Source: Candidatus Scalindua sp. (lineage in GTDB: Bacteria; Planctomycetota; Brocadiia; Brocadiales; Scalinduaceae). Taken from it: 64,000 bases of DNA. Position 1 is the stretch's first letter. Each line of letters opens with the position of its first letter. The position numbers were made by a program, and so were the translations under genes. Of the stretch, positions 44,334-54,021 are shown in pieces. The notes beneath the pieces are model-generated. The model was not told where the DNA came from. It worked only from the letters and a program-made list of their open reading frames with translations, and searched no databases. The stretch spans positions 54,850 through 118,849 of the forward strand of contig JAIQZU010000021.1 in NCBI GenBank assembly GCA_021776915.1, read 5' to 3'.

Positions 44334-44400
44334 AGTGTCAGGTCTTGACATGATACATAGCCGCCTTCTTGTGTTATGTATCATGTCAAGACCTGACACT
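44334..44400. repeat. Perfect 26-bp palindrome
   Basis: AGTGTCAGGTCTTGACATGA... at 44334-44359 pairs without mismatch with 44375-44400; loop of 15 bases. A related word, gtcaggtctttaatctt, occurs at 56678. It resembles REP-type or transposon-end palindromes; it lies inside the pil operon between pilO and the pilP-like gene. Confidence 0.85.
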
Positions 44401-44419
44401 TATATACTTATATAAACTT

Positions 44420-44914
44420 ATGGATAGAAATAAGCTCTTAGTACTCATCATATCCTTTGGAATTACAGGCGTCTGCATTACCTGTTTTGGTAAGGAAATA
44501 GAAAAAGGCGATGAAAGTCCTGTAGCGGAGGAAAAAGCAGAAAACAATAAAAGCTCTGTAGCGGTAAAGGTGGAAGGGTTGAACCGCGACCCTTTTTCCC
44601 TCCCCGCAGGGGTAGGTTTTCTGGAAAAGAAAAAGAAGGGAAAGTCCAGCGTTTCCTCTGTTTACACCGAATGGAAAGAAGGGGTGGTGGCCAGTAATTT
44701 AAACGGTATCTATCAGAGTGGTAAGAATGTTACAGCAAACATCAACGGTGTATGGGTAAAGGAAGGCGATTTAGTCGGTGAAGAGAGCATAATAGACATA
44801 AGATGGGACAGAGTAATATTGGGCGGAAAGGGTGGAAAGAAGAGGACGCTCTCTCTTAAGGGTCTTGGATCTGAACTGAAAGTTATAGAAAAGATAAAAC
44901 CGGTATCTAATTAG
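44420..44914 (+). CDS. PilP/MshK-like pilus protein
   Basis: 164 residues from ATG 44420; a longer frame from 44369 would start inside the palindrome. Signal peptide or anchor (LLVLIISFGITGVCITCFG). The body has RDPFSLP and a small beta domain (GVVASNLNGIYQSGKNVTANINGVWVKEGD) with the usual PilP/MshK features of a short periplasmic protein bridging PilO and the secretin. Assignment rests on position and size; sequence similarity is weak. Confidence 0.65.
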   Translation: MDRNKLLVLIISFGITGVCITCFGKEIEKGDESPVAEEKAENNKSSVAVKVEGLNRDPFSLPAGVGFLEKKKKGKSSVSSVYTEWKEGVVASNLNGIYQSGKNVTANINGVWVKEGDLVGEESIIDIRWDRVILGGKGGKKRTLSLKGLGSELKVIEKIKPVSN

Positions 44915-44923
44915 ATATAAGAA

Positions 44924-46453
44924 ATGAAAATGAAGAAAACTATTTTGCTTGTTATAATTTGCCTGCTTGTGGTGGGTGAGGCTGCCTGCTCTAAGAGAGG
45001 CTTAGAAAAAATGCCCATTACTCAGATCGCCATTAAAAAAATGGATGATCTTGTACCTATGGAAGAAATGCCTGTAGCCCAGATGGTGGAGGAGGTAAAA
45101 GAGAGGGAAAAGTTTTATAGTCTGTCAGTAACAGACATGGAATTAAGAAACGTACTCTTCATCCTTTCCAGGGAGTTGCCGGAATACAATATAGTAGTAG
45201 ATCCCGATGTTACTGGAAGGATTACAGTAGATTTCAAGGATCTCCCGCTGGAAAAAGTGTTGGCTATTCTGCTGGAACCATTAAATCTGGAATATACCAT
45301 AGAAGATAATATTCTCAGGGTATCTAGTCCGAGGATGGTAACCCGCACCTTTAGATTTGTTTACGCTACTGCTACCAGAAAATCCAGTAGTACGCTTGTG
45401 GCTGTTACCGGAGGAGAAGGAGGGGATGGAGGAGCTCCAAGTTCCGGTTCCATAGAAAGTGAAGAGAGCGTTGATGTATGGGCTGAGATGGAAGCAGGGA
45501 TAAGCAGTCTGATGTCTGAAACCGGAAGATTAAGCATAAATAAAAGAGTCGGATATATATCGGTTACTGATTTCCGTTCTAATTTAAAACAAATAGAGGC
45601 CTTTATAAAGTTTTTTAAGGGTGAGTCTGGAAGACAAATATACATCAGGGCAAAATTACTGGAGGTAACCCTGAAAGACGGGTTTCAGTTTGGTATAGAT
45701 TGGGATACTTCTTTCAAAAATGTTCTCGGCTTATCAAGCAAGAAACAGCCTTTGATTATTGATAATAACCTTGCTCCTGCCCTGGCACCCACAGATACCT
45801 TTTTTACACCTTTTGCTAATCTAACTGCAATGGCCATTAACCGCAAGGACTTCAGCCTTATAATCAGGTCGCTGGAGGTACAGGGAAAGGTTTCGGTACT
45901 TTCATCACCACAAGTTACTACCCTGAATGGCCAGACAGCTATAATCCGCAGTGTGCGGGAAGACGTAGTCTTTCAAACCGAAACTACTACAGGAACTTCC
46001 GGGGTTCCAACACAGACTGTATCAGCAGAACCTTTCACCTTCGGTGTATATCTCGCTGTAACTCCACATGCAGACGAAGGAGGAATGATTACCCTGAACA
46101 TCCATCCCAGCGTTTCCTCACTTGTAGAGATCAAGACTTTTCCCACAGACGACCCCCAGGCTTCAAAACCTATTATAGATACCCGTGAAACTGAAGTTGT
46201 AGTTTCCGTAAAAAATGGTGAAATGATTATTATAGCAGGCTTGATGAAAGATGACATTAATAAGCAGACGTCTAAAATCCCTCTCTTGGGGGATATACCT
46301 TATATTGGAAAAGCCTTTCAAAGAATAGTAAACAAGAAAGAGAAAACAGAGCTGGTTATACTCCTTTCCCCCACTATAGTAGGGCCCCAGGCCAAGGATT
46401 TTGGGAATATCAGGTCAAAATATAAGATGCTGCAAAAACATTTTCCTGAGTAA
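44924..46453 (+). CDS. pilQ: Type IV pilus secretin PilQ/MshL
   Basis: 509 residues, a signal peptide with a Cys at its end (VGEAAC, not a strict lipobox). An N-terminal STN-like domain (VTDMELRNVLFILSRELP, VDFKDLPLEKVLAILL) and an N1 domain lead to the secretin C-terminus: VLSSPQVTTLNGQTA, VTPHADEGGMITLNIHPSVS, and the signature VKNGEMIIIAGLMKDD ending IPLLGDIPYIGKAF. It forms the outer-membrane channel for the pilus. Shorter than PilQ of pseudomonads and close to MshL in size. Confidence 0.95.
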   Translation: MKMKKTILLVIICLLVVGEAACSKRGLEKMPITQIAIKKMDDLVPMEEMPVAQMVEEVKEREKFYSLSVTDMELRNVLFILSRELPEYNIVVDPDVTGRITVDFKDLPLEKVLAILLEPLNLEYTIEDNILRVSSPRMVTRTFRFVYATATRKSSSTLVAVTGGEGGDGGAPSSGSIESEESVDVWAEMEAGISSLMSETGRLSINKRVGYISVTDFRSNLKQIEAFIKFFKGESGRQIYIRAKLLEVTLKDGFQFGIDWDTSFKNVLGLSSKKQPLIIDNNLAPALAPTDTFFTPFANLTAMAINRKDFSLIIRSLEVQGKVSVLSSPQVTTLNGQTAIIRSVREDVVFQTETTTGTSGVPTQTVSAEPFTFGVYLAVTPHADEGGMITLNIHPSVSSLVEIKTFPTDDPQASKPIIDTRETEVVVSVKNGEMIIIAGLMKDDINKQTSKIPLLGDIPYIGKAFQRIVNKKEKTELVILLSPTIVGPQAKDFGNIRSKYKMLQKHFPE

Positions 46454-46502
46454 AATCTAACAGAGGTAGAATAAATATCTCAAATTTGATTAGGAGGCAA
46501 TT

Positions 46503-47510
46503 ATGCTACAGTTTATTACATCGTTACGTTTGAAAACTGCTAAAAAATTAAGACATAATTTGATAGCTGTGACCGTATTGATTATGGGCGCTTTCTATCT
46601 TAACTGCGGCATGACTGACATTTATGCTGTCCCGGAGATGCAGGAATTAGAAAAGATATTAGACGTTGATGATTCAGAAATAGTTCCCGCAATGAAGGAG
46701 AAGCTGGAACAAATAGGAAAAGAAAAGCAGGAAAAGGCCCCGGATATTGGTAGCGCAGAAGTAGTTCCCACCAAAGAAAAAAAGATAGACGATGCAAAGG
46801 CAACACAATCTATTGCGAAAGAGGAGATTAAAGAAAAAGTAAATGAATGGATACCTCTTACAGAAAAGACTGAAGAGCCGTCTGTTTCAGTTTCTACACA
46901 AAAGCCTCAAATAAACAAGGAGATATTACACAATTTTAACCTTGGGATCTATCACCAGAAACAAGGCGATAATGCAAAAGCTATAGAAGCATACGAGGAA
47001 GTACTGAAACTCGATCCGGACAATGCTGAAATCCACAACAATCTTGGAATTATTTATAAAGAACAGGAAAACCTGGATAAAGCCATGGAACATTTACTGC
47101 ATGTTGTATCATTTAATCCGGGAATGGACGAGGCCCATAATAACCTCGGTTTAATACACTATCTCAGAGGTGATCAAAGAAAAGCTGTGTTAGAATATCA
47201 GAAGGCCATAAAATTAAATCCTGACAATCTGATAAGTCAGATGAATTTAGGTCTTGTATATAAGGCTCAGGGGCTTGATAAAAAAGCTATAGATACCATC
47301 GAGACTGTCCTCTCCGAAGACCCCTTCCACCCGCAAGCGCATTATAACCTGGCTATACTTTACGAAGAGCTGGGACACCTGGAAAAGGCCTTATGGCACT
47401 ATACTCGTTTTGTTGATAATGCGGAAAACGATTATCCTGCCTTGAAAGAAAATGTAACTAAGCATATTAATGATTTAAAAGTTACCAGTGGAGAGGTATT
47501 AAGGGAATAA
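46503..47510 (+). CDS. TPR protein, MshN-like
   Basis: 335 residues. N-terminal membrane anchor or signal (LIAVTVLIMGAFYLNCG), a Glu/Lys-rich stretch, then about five tetratricopeptide repeats (residues 140-320; for example AYEEVLKLDPDNAEIHNNLG). It lies between the secretin and PilB genes, the place held by mshN in MSHA loci, and may help secretin or platform assembly. AGGAGG-like text (gattaggaggcaatt) stands before the ATG. Confidence 0.83.
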   Translation: MLQFITSLRLKTAKKLRHNLIAVTVLIMGAFYLNCGMTDIYAVPEMQELEKILDVDDSEIVPAMKEKLEQIGKEKQEKAPDIGSAEVVPTKEKKIDDAKATQSIAKEEIKEKVNEWIPLTEKTEEPSVSVSTQKPQINKEILHNFNLGIYHQKQGDNAKAIEAYEEVLKLDPDNAEIHNNLGIIYKEQENLDKAMEHLLHVVSFNPGMDEAHNNLGLIHYLRGDQRKAVLEYQKAIKLNPDNLISQMNLGLVYKAQGLDKKAIDTIETVLSEDPFHPQAHYNLAILYEELGHLEKALWHYTRFVDNAENDYPALKENVTKHINDLKVTSGEVLRE

Positions 47511-47515
47511 AGCAT

Positions 47516-49261
47516 ATGGCTCAAACGACAGTTAAGAAAGAAATGAGCGTCACAGTGGCAGACATACTCGTAAGCCAGGGGATAATGACTAAAGATCAGG
47601 TAAAAGAGTGTGAAGCTGAGCAGAAGAAGTCTGACACCCCAATAGGGCAGATTATCCTCAAGAAGGAATTTGCAACTAACGAGTCTATTGCCGGTGCGCT
47701 TGAGTCACACTATAGCGTTCCGTATGTGGATATAGAGAACTATGTTATTGACCCTGATGTAGTAAAACGGGTGCCGGAGCGACTGGCACGAAAGTTTAAG
47801 TTTTTACCACTCTTCAAGATTATTAATAACATGTCTATCGCCATTGCTGACCCCAGGAATCTCTTTGGGATTGATGAGATTAGAGACAAGACTGGTTGTG
47901 ACATAGAGGTTATGGTATCTACTGAGGAACAGATACTCCAGTCCCTGGATAAGTATTACGGAAGCACCGCCCCGGTGGAGGACATGACTGACATGGTGGA
48001 TGAGATTCTCCAGGCTGAGTTTGGAGACCTTGATGAAGAAGTAGAGGTGGAAAAAGTCAAGGAGGTGAGCCTCGAGTCTGTTTCTGCAGAAGCGTTGGAA
48101 AGTTCTCCGGTAGTAAAGCTTCTAAATACTATTCTTCTCCGTGCCATTAGAGAGGGAGTAAGTGATATACATATTCAGCAGGAAGAAGATACCATGCTTG
48201 TCAGATACCGGTTGGACGGTGCATTGTATCAGGCGTCCGCCCTGCCAAAAGCCCTTCGCACTACCCTGGTATCCAGGATAAAGATACTTTCAGGTATGAA
48301 CATTGCCGAGAGCAGAGCTCCGCAGGATGGCCGTTTTAAAGTAAATGCCGGCGGGACTGAGTTTGATTTCCGTGTTAACACCATGCCTACAGTTTATGGC
48401 GAAAGTGTGGTTCTGCGCGTTCTGGATAAAAGTACCGCCTCTATGAAGCTTGAGCAACTGGGATTTGCACCGAACACTCTTGAAATATATCAATCACTTG
48501 TAGAAAGGCCGAATGGTGTTATCCTGATCACAGGGCCCACCGGTAGTGGAAAGACAACTACTCTCTACGCTTCTCTAAACAAGATTAATACTCCGGATGT
48601 AAACATTATTACTGTGGAGGACCCGGTGGAATACCGGCTGGGATATATTCGCCAGACGCAGATTAATGTCAAGGCGGGGATCACTTTTGCTTCTGCAATA
48701 AGGGCTATTCTCCGCCAGGACCCTGATATAGTTATGATAGGGGAGATGAGGGATCATGAAACTGCAGAAATTGCCATCCAGGCCGCTATGACAGGCCATC
48801 TGGTTTTCAGCACACTTCACACCAACGACTCCCCCGGAGCAGTCAGCCGTTTGATAGATATGGGTGTAGAGCCGTTTCTTATAGCATCATCAGTTGTAGG
48901 GATTGTGGCACAAAGGCTGGTGAGGGGTAATTGTAAACACTGCACAGAAAACTATGTGCCTAGTGAGAGGATGCTGAGAAACATTGGATTACAGGATAAA
49001 ACAGGCGCTACCTTTTCAAAAGGAAAAGGTTGTGACTATTGCAGGAACACTGGGTACAAGGGCCGGGTTGGCCTTTACGAGATACTCGTAATAGATGACA
49101 TTGTGAGAGACTTGATACTAAATCGAGAAACTCCACACGTCATAGCAAAAAAGGCCAAGGAAACACAGAATTTCAAGACCCTCGTAGAAGATGGCGTAGA
49201 TAAAGTAGAAAAAGGGTTGACATCTGTGGAAGAGGTTCTTTCAGTTGCCACAGCGGCTTAG
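47516..49261 (+). CDS. pilB: Pilus extension ATPase PilB/GspE/MshE
   Basis: 581 residues. N-terminal MshEN-like domain (VADILVSQGIMTKDQVKECE, PIGQIILKKEF), which can bind c-di-GMP, then N2 and the motor: Walker A ITGPTGSGKTTT (about 336-347), Asp box, Walker B-like DIVMIGEMRD, His box LVFSTLHTNDSPGA, and the tetracysteine zinc site (CKHC and CDYC). Hexameric motor that polymerises pilins on PilC. Five bases after the TPR gene. Confidence 0.97.
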   Translation: MAQTTVKKEMSVTVADILVSQGIMTKDQVKECEAEQKKSDTPIGQIILKKEFATNESIAGALESHYSVPYVDIENYVIDPDVVKRVPERLARKFKFLPLFKIINNMSIAIADPRNLFGIDEIRDKTGCDIEVMVSTEEQILQSLDKYYGSTAPVEDMTDMVDEILQAEFGDLDEEVEVEKVKEVSLESVSAEALESSPVVKLLNTILLRAIREGVSDIHIQQEEDTMLVRYRLDGALYQASALPKALRTTLVSRIKILSGMNIAESRAPQDGRFKVNAGGTEFDFRVNTMPTVYGESVVLRVLDKSTASMKLEQLGFAPNTLEIYQSLVERPNGVILITGPTGSGKTTTLYASLNKINTPDVNIITVEDPVEYRLGYIRQTQINVKAGITFASAIRAILRQDPDIVMIGEMRDHETAEIAIQAAMTGHLVFSTLHTNDSPGAVSRLIDMGVEPFLIASSVVGIVAQRLVRGNCKHCTENYVPSERMLRNIGLQDKTGATFSKGKGCDYCRNTGYKGRVGLYEILVIDDIVRDLILNRETPHVIAKKAKETQNFKTLVEDGVDKVEKGLTSVEEVLSVATAA

Positions 49262-49544
49262 ATAATAAAGGTGGATTCACCCTGCTTAAATGTACAGGAA
49301 TTTCAAAGTTGCCACAAAGTTTCCAAGACAATAAGTTTTGGAGTACATCGTCCGTGACGATGTTTACCACTATAAATCTGCCTGTGGCTTGACACGCATT
49401 GACACGGTCAATGCACTCCTCCATAGTGGAGTAAAAAGCTCTCGAATATAACCTTATCTTTACATTTATATATAACCCCACATGATTTGAAAATATTCAG
49501 GGGGAGAAGATTATAATAATCAGGGATAAAAAGAAAGGATAGCT

Positions 49545-50597
49545 ATGGATATTAGTGAAATTCTTACCTTTTCAAAGGAACAGGATGCTTCAGATTTACA
49601 CTTAAGCTCCGGTGAACCACCTATTATAAGAGTCAGTGGTGATATACAGAAAGTAGATATGCCTGCTCTTACCAAAGAGGATGTTCACACAATGCTCTAT
49701 GATATCCTCAATGACCAGCAGCGTAAGATATTTGAGGAACACAAGGAGATAGACTTTGCCATAGATCTCAAGGGAATAGCCCGCTACAGGGTAAATGCAT
49801 TCTATCAGTCCAGGGGAGAAGCTATAGTTTTCAGGACAATTCCCACCAAAGTATTGGCGCTTGAGGAACTGAATCTTCCCAGGATACTTGCTGATCTGAC
49901 AAAGAAAACCAAGGGTCTTGTCCTGGTAACAGGCCCCACCGGTTCCGGTAAATCTACAACACTGGCGGCCATGATGGACTATGTAAATAAGAATGAAAAG
50001 GCCCATATCCTGACCATAGAAGACCCCATTGAATTTGTTTATGAACCGGATCAATGCCTGATAAACCAGAGAGAATTGGGAACTAACACACGTAGTTTTG
50101 CCAATGCACTGCGGTCTGCCCTGAGAGAAGACCCTGATGTAATTCTGGTAGGTGAAATGAGAGACCTGGAAACGATTTCCCTGGCTATGACGGCGGCAGA
50201 AACCGGTCACCTTGTTTTCGGCACTTTACATACTTCAAGTGCCGCCAAGACCGTGGACAGGGTTATAGACGTGTTCCCTCCGGAGCAACAGAGCCAGATA
50301 AGAACCATGTTCTCCGAATCTATTATAGCAGTCATTACCCAGAACTTACTTAAAAAGAAAGATGGCAAAGGGAGAGTAGCGGCATTAGAGATAATGATAG
50401 GAACACCCGCTATAAGAAACCTGATAAGAGAGGGAAAAATAGCTCAGATACCGGGAATGATGCAGACGGGAAAACAATTTGGGATGCAGACAATGGACGC
50501 AACCCTTGTGGACTTGTTCAAGAAAGGTGTGGTTTCTAAAGAGGATGTCACACCATACCTGACAAATCCATCAGCCCTGGCTTCCTACGGCGCATAA
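49545..50597 (+). CDS. pilT: Pilus retraction ATPase PilT
   Basis: 350 residues, the usual PilT length. DISEILTFSKEQDASDLHLSSG at the start, Walker A VTGPTGSGKSTT (about 130-141), VILVGEMRDLETI, GTLHTSSAAKTVDRVIDVFP. Hexameric motor that disassembles the pilus and drives twitching or DNA uptake. Separated from pilB by 283 bases of non-coding sequence but followed by the pilU-like gene after 22 bases. Confidence 0.97.
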   Translation: MDISEILTFSKEQDASDLHLSSGEPPIIRVSGDIQKVDMPALTKEDVHTMLYDILNDQQRKIFEEHKEIDFAIDLKGIARYRVNAFYQSRGEAIVFRTIPTKVLALEELNLPRILADLTKKTKGLVLVTGPTGSGKSTTLAAMMDYVNKNEKAHILTIEDPIEFVYEPDQCLINQRELGTNTRSFANALRSALREDPDVILVGEMRDLETISLAMTAAETGHLVFGTLHTSSAAKTVDRVIDVFPPEQQSQIRTMFSESIIAVITQNLLKKKDGKGRVAALEIMIGTPAIRNLIREGKIAQIPGMMQTGKQFGMQTMDATLVDLFKKGVVSKEDVTPYLTNPSALASYGA

Positions 50598-50619
50598 ACG
50601 TAATTTTCAGGAGAAATAA

Positions 50620-51738
50620 ATGAATATAGAAGAACTCTTAAAACTAATGGTAGAGAAGGATGCCTCGGATGTTTATATTACAGCAGGCATTGCACCTGCT
50701 TATCGCGTAGAGGGCAAAACAGAGCCGATTCCCGGAAAGGCGTTAGAGCCGGAAGATACCGAAAAGCTTGCCTTTTCAGTCATGAGTGAAAAACAGAAGA
50801 ATGTATTCCTTGAAGAAAAGGAGATGAACCTTGCCCTGTTTTATCCGGATCTCGGGCGTTTCAGGGTAAATATATTTTACCAGAGGAGCAGTATCGGGCT
50901 TGTAGTACGTCAGATAAAAATTGAGATTCAAACCCTGGATGACCTGGGATTGCCAGAGGTGCTAAAGAGTGTTTCTATGACCAAGAGAGGGCTGGTAATA
51001 GTGGTGGGGGGAACTGGATCCGGTAAATCCACCACACTGGCGGCCATGATAGACCACAGAAACAGCAACTCACCCGGACATATAATCACAGTGGAGGACC
51101 CTGTCGAATTTGTACACCCTCATAAGAAGTCTGTTGTTACTCAGAGGGAAGTGGGACTTGACACAAATTCATTTGGAGAAGCCTTGAAGAACACCCTGAG
51201 ACAGGCCCCTGATGTTATCCTTGTAGGCGAGGTGCGTGATACAGAGACCATGGAAGCGGCCATCACCTTTGCAGAGACCGGCCATCTCTGTCTCTGTACC
51301 CTTCATGCTAATAATGCTAACCAGTCTCTGGAGCGCATCATAAATTTTTTCCCTGCAGAAAGGCACGAGCAGATATATCTACTCCTCTCGCTTAATCTCA
51401 GGGGCATTATTTCCCAACGGCTTATCCCTACCGTAGATGGCAAGAGGGTTGCCGCCTTAGAGATACTTTTAGATACTCCCAGGATAAAGGACCTTATCCT
51501 CAAAAAGGAAATCGGCCTCTTGAAAGAAGCAATGAAACAGGGTGAACAGGAAGGTATGCAGACTTTTGACCAGGCTATTTATAATTTTTATATGCAGGGA
51601 AAACTGGACTTTGACACGGCAATAGCATATGCAGATAGTGCGAATGATTTGCGGTTAAAAATAAAATTTGATAATCCAGACCAGGAAGGACAGGAAGCAG
51701 AAACAAAAGAGAAATCTGCTTTCAAGATTAGAGAATAA
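50620..51738 (+). CDS. pilU: Accessory retraction ATPase PilU-like
   Basis: 372 residues. A PilT paralogue: ELLKLMVEKDASDVYITAG, Walker A VGGTGSGKSTT (about 129-139), VILVGEVRDTETM, CTLHANNANQSLERIINFFP, and the longer charged tail (QEGQEAETKEKSAFK) characteristic of PilU rather than PilT. GGAGAA precedes the start. Works with PilT for forceful retraction. Two bases separate its stop from pmbA, so pmbA is probably carried on the pilus transcript. Confidence 0.88.
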   Translation: MNIEELLKLMVEKDASDVYITAGIAPAYRVEGKTEPIPGKALEPEDTEKLAFSVMSEKQKNVFLEEKEMNLALFYPDLGRFRVNIFYQRSSIGLVVRQIKIEIQTLDDLGLPEVLKSVSMTKRGLVIVVGGTGSGKSTTLAAMIDHRNSNSPGHIITVEDPVEFVHPHKKSVVTQREVGLDTNSFGEALKNTLRQAPDVILVGEVRDTETMEAAITFAETGHLCLCTLHANNANQSLERIINFFPAERHEQIYLLLSLNLRGIISQRLIPTVDGKRVAALEILLDTPRIKDLILKKEIGLLKEAMKQGEQEGMQTFDQAIYNFYMQGKLDFDTAIAYADSANDLRLKIKFDNPDQEGQEAETKEKSAFKIRE

Positions 51739-51740
51739 TT

Positions 51741-53057
51741 ATGGATAATAAAATCGAAGAAAAGATACTTGATCTGGCTTTAAAGGATTCTGATTCAGCA
51801 GAGGTAATCTATGAAGAGGGAGAATCCAGATCGATCAGTTTTGAAAACAATAAACTAAAATCTGTTTATACAAAATCAATCAGGGGCATTGGTTTGCGTG
51901 TGATAAAGAATGGTAAGATTGGATTTTCAAGCACTACTGATTTCAGGAAGCCGGAACAGCTTGTCACAAATGCTATAGAAAGCGCTGAATTTGGACAGGA
52001 AGCAAAATTCGAGTTTCAGACGAAAAACCAATTTAAAGATATCAAGTTGTTCGATGAAAATGTAGTAAACTATCCTATCGAAAATGGCATACAGATAGGA
52101 AAAGAGACGATAGAAAAAGTCTTAGCCGTAAATCCTGACTATGAATGTGGGGTTAGTATTGGAAAAGGCACAAGCAAAAGCCGTTTAATTAACTCAAACG
52201 GTTTAGACGTAAGTACGCAGTCAACTTCTTTTGGGACAAGCATTGATATATTGCTTGTTACTGATAAAGGTTTATTATGGGTTGGAGAAGGTGAGAGTTC
52301 TGCAAAAGTATCTGATGACCTTGATAAGCATACAACGAAAGCGCTTCATGATTTGAAACTGGCAGAGAAGGAGATAGAAATATCGACCACAGGTTATCCG
52401 GTAATTTTTACATCCAAGGCGATTGGGACGTTACTATCAACATTTGAGACCGGATGTAATGGAAAAATGATACAGAAAGGAGTCTCTCCGCTGACAGGAA
52501 AACTGGGGGAGAAAATGTTAGATGAAAGATTCAATATGTATGATGACCCGACAATCGATTACGCAGATGGAAGCTATGTCTGTGATGATGAAGGAGTCTC
52601 TGCACGGAGGACTCCGCTTTTTGAATCAGGTGTACTCAAAAATTATATATATGACTTGCAGACTGCCGGTATTATGAATGCCAAATCTACCGGGAATGGA
52701 ACAAGAAGCTTTGCCTCTCAACCTTCACCGGGAAACTCCAATGTAATAATTGAACCGGGAGATATGAAATTTGAGGATATGATTAAAGATATGAAGCGTG
52801 GGATACTGGTAGACCAGGTCCTTGGCGGAGGCCAGAGTAATACCCTTGCCGGAGAATTTTCTGTAAATATTGATTTAGGATTTCTTGTAGAAAACGGGGA
52901 GATTGTCGGAAGGGTTAAAGACTGTATGATCGCAGGAAACGTCTTTGATGCATTTAACAATATAATTGCCCTCGGTGATAAATCGGATTGGCATGGGTCT
53001 CTGAAAGTTCCGCCATTTTATTTCAGATCTATAAACGTTGCCGGAAACAAAAATTAA
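51741..53057 (+). CDS. pmbA: TldE/PmbA metalloprotease regulatory subunit
   Basis: 438 residues, full length for PmbA/TldE. AEVIYEEGESRSISFENNKLKSVYTKS at the start and the C-terminal LGFLVENGEIVGRVKDCMIAGNVF are characteristic. It lacks the zinc HExxxH of TldD, as expected. With TldD it forms a peptidase complex that processes or degrades small peptides. The tldD gene in this window, 39 kb away, is interrupted by a stop codon, so PmbA may have no catalytic partner unless another copy exists. Confidence 0.93.
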   Translation: MDNKIEEKILDLALKDSDSAEVIYEEGESRSISFENNKLKSVYTKSIRGIGLRVIKNGKIGFSSTTDFRKPEQLVTNAIESAEFGQEAKFEFQTKNQFKDIKLFDENVVNYPIENGIQIGKETIEKVLAVNPDYECGVSIGKGTSKSRLINSNGLDVSTQSTSFGTSIDILLVTDKGLLWVGEGESSAKVSDDLDKHTTKALHDLKLAEKEIEISTTGYPVIFTSKAIGTLLSTFETGCNGKMIQKGVSPLTGKLGEKMLDERFNMYDDPTIDYADGSYVCDDEGVSARRTPLFESGVLKNYIYDLQTAGIMNAKSTGNGTRSFASQPSPGNSNVIIEPGDMKFEDMIKDMKRGILVDQVLGGGQSNTLAGEFSVNIDLGFLVENGEIVGRVKDCMIAGNVFDAFNNIIALGDKSDWHGSLKVPPFYFRSINVAGNKN

Positions 53058-53096
53058 TCTTTTTGCCACGAAGACACTAAGACACAAAACATAAAT

Positions 53097-53134
53097 AAGT
53101 GAGCTAAAGTGAACTAAAGTTTAAAGTGCCTAAA
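53097..53134 (+). repeat. Left inverted repeat flanking the TauE gene
   Basis: taagtgagctaaagtgaac then taaagtttaaagtgcctaaat. The complement, with one internal word changed, lies at 54131-54173 beyond the TauE gene. Member of the AAGTGAGCTAAAGT family. Confidence 0.65.
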
Positions 53135-53149
53135 TCATCTTTCTTCTTT

Positions 53150-53265
53150 TCTTTTGTCTTTAACTTCAGTGATTTTCCGTGCTATGTCCTCGGCGCTTTT
53201 TGTCCGGGGATTCCGTGGTTAATTTCTTCTTCTTTCTTTTCCTTTGCGTTCTTAGCGCCTTTGCG
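53150..53265 (+). repeat. Dispersed repeat containing cctcggcgctttttgtccgg
   Basis: About 115 bases (tttgtctttaacttcagtga to cctttgcg) that recur inverted at 58640-58745 with few changes. Shorter relatives are at 15507, 57016 and 58995. It supplies the apparent N-terminal extension of the TauE open frame. Confidence 0.75.
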
Positions 53266-53277
53266 AGAAAATGTCTT

Positions 53278-54021
53278 ATGGAAATCTGGCATATCCCTGT
53301 TGTATTCATTGCCGGCGTCATAGCCGGACTCATCAACACTCTTGCGGGTGGAGGTTCACTGCTCTCCCTGCCGATACTCATCTTCCTGGGCCTGCCTACA
53401 GCAGTAGCAAACGGCACTAACCGTATTGCACTCATAGCTCAATGTGCATTTGCAGTTGCCGGCTTTAAGAAGAAAGGCGTCTCTGATTTTAAATTAAGTC
53501 TCCTGTTGTCACTTCCTGCAATTTCAGGCGCCGTCATAGGTTCACTAATTGCCATTGATATTTCCGACATCCTGTTCAAAAGAATTCTTGCCGTTATCAT
53601 GCTGCTTGTCCTCGGCATTATCCTCTGGCACCCTCATCAGAATGTTGGCAGTTCGAGGAGATCAGGGCGCAGTCACCTTATTATTACAATGATAGTCTTC
53701 TTCTTTATCGGGATCTATGGCGGGTTTATTCAGGTTGGCGTCGGTTTTATAATAATTGCCGCTCTAACCATGATTACAAGACTTAATCTTGTGGAGACTA
53801 ACAGCCACAAGGTATTTATTGTGGGCGTCTATCTGGTCTTTTCATTAATTGTATTCGCCTTTAATGACAAAGTGTGTTGGGACATTGGATTATGCCTGGC
53901 TGCCGGGATGGGCCTTGGGGGTTGGATGGGGAGCCATTGGGCTGTTACCGGGGGCGAACGCTGGATAAGATGGACGATCACAATCTGTGTTATCGCAATG
54001 GTAATAAAACTTTTTGTCTGA
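53278..54021 (+). CDS. TauE/SafE-family membrane permease
   Basis: 247 residues from ATG 53278. The longer frame from 53179 reads through a dispersed repeat, so its first 33 codons are not expected to be genuine. Seven or eight membrane helices with the family's two repeated motifs: AGLINTLAGGGSLLSLPILIFLGLPTAVANGTNRIA and, in the second half, GIYGGFIQVGVGFIIIAAL. Members export sulfite, sulfoacetate or other small organic anions. The gene stands alone between inverted repeats and shows no operon partner, which suggests that it may have moved as a unit. Confidence 0.9.
   Translation: MEIWHIPVVFIAGVIAGLINTLAGGGSLLSLPILIFLGLPTAVANGTNRIALIAQCAFAVAGFKKKGVSDFKLSLLLSLPAISGAVIGSLIAIDISDILFKRILAVIMLLVLGIILWHPHQNVGSSRRSGRSHLIITMIVFFFIGIYGGFIQVGVGFIIIAALTMITRLNLVETNSHKVFIVGVYLVFSLIVFAFNDKVCWDIGLCLAAGMGLGGWMGSHWAVTGGERWIRWTITICVIAMVIKLFV

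Noticed and set aside
44369..44419. 17-residue N-terminal extension of the PilP-like protein
   Set aside because: It begins inside the right half of a perfect palindrome, and the signal peptide starts at the later ATG 44420.
53179..53277. 33-residue N-terminal extension of the TauE protein
   Set aside because: The extra codons lie in a dispersed repeat that occurs elsewhere without the gene; the family normally starts near MEIWHIP.
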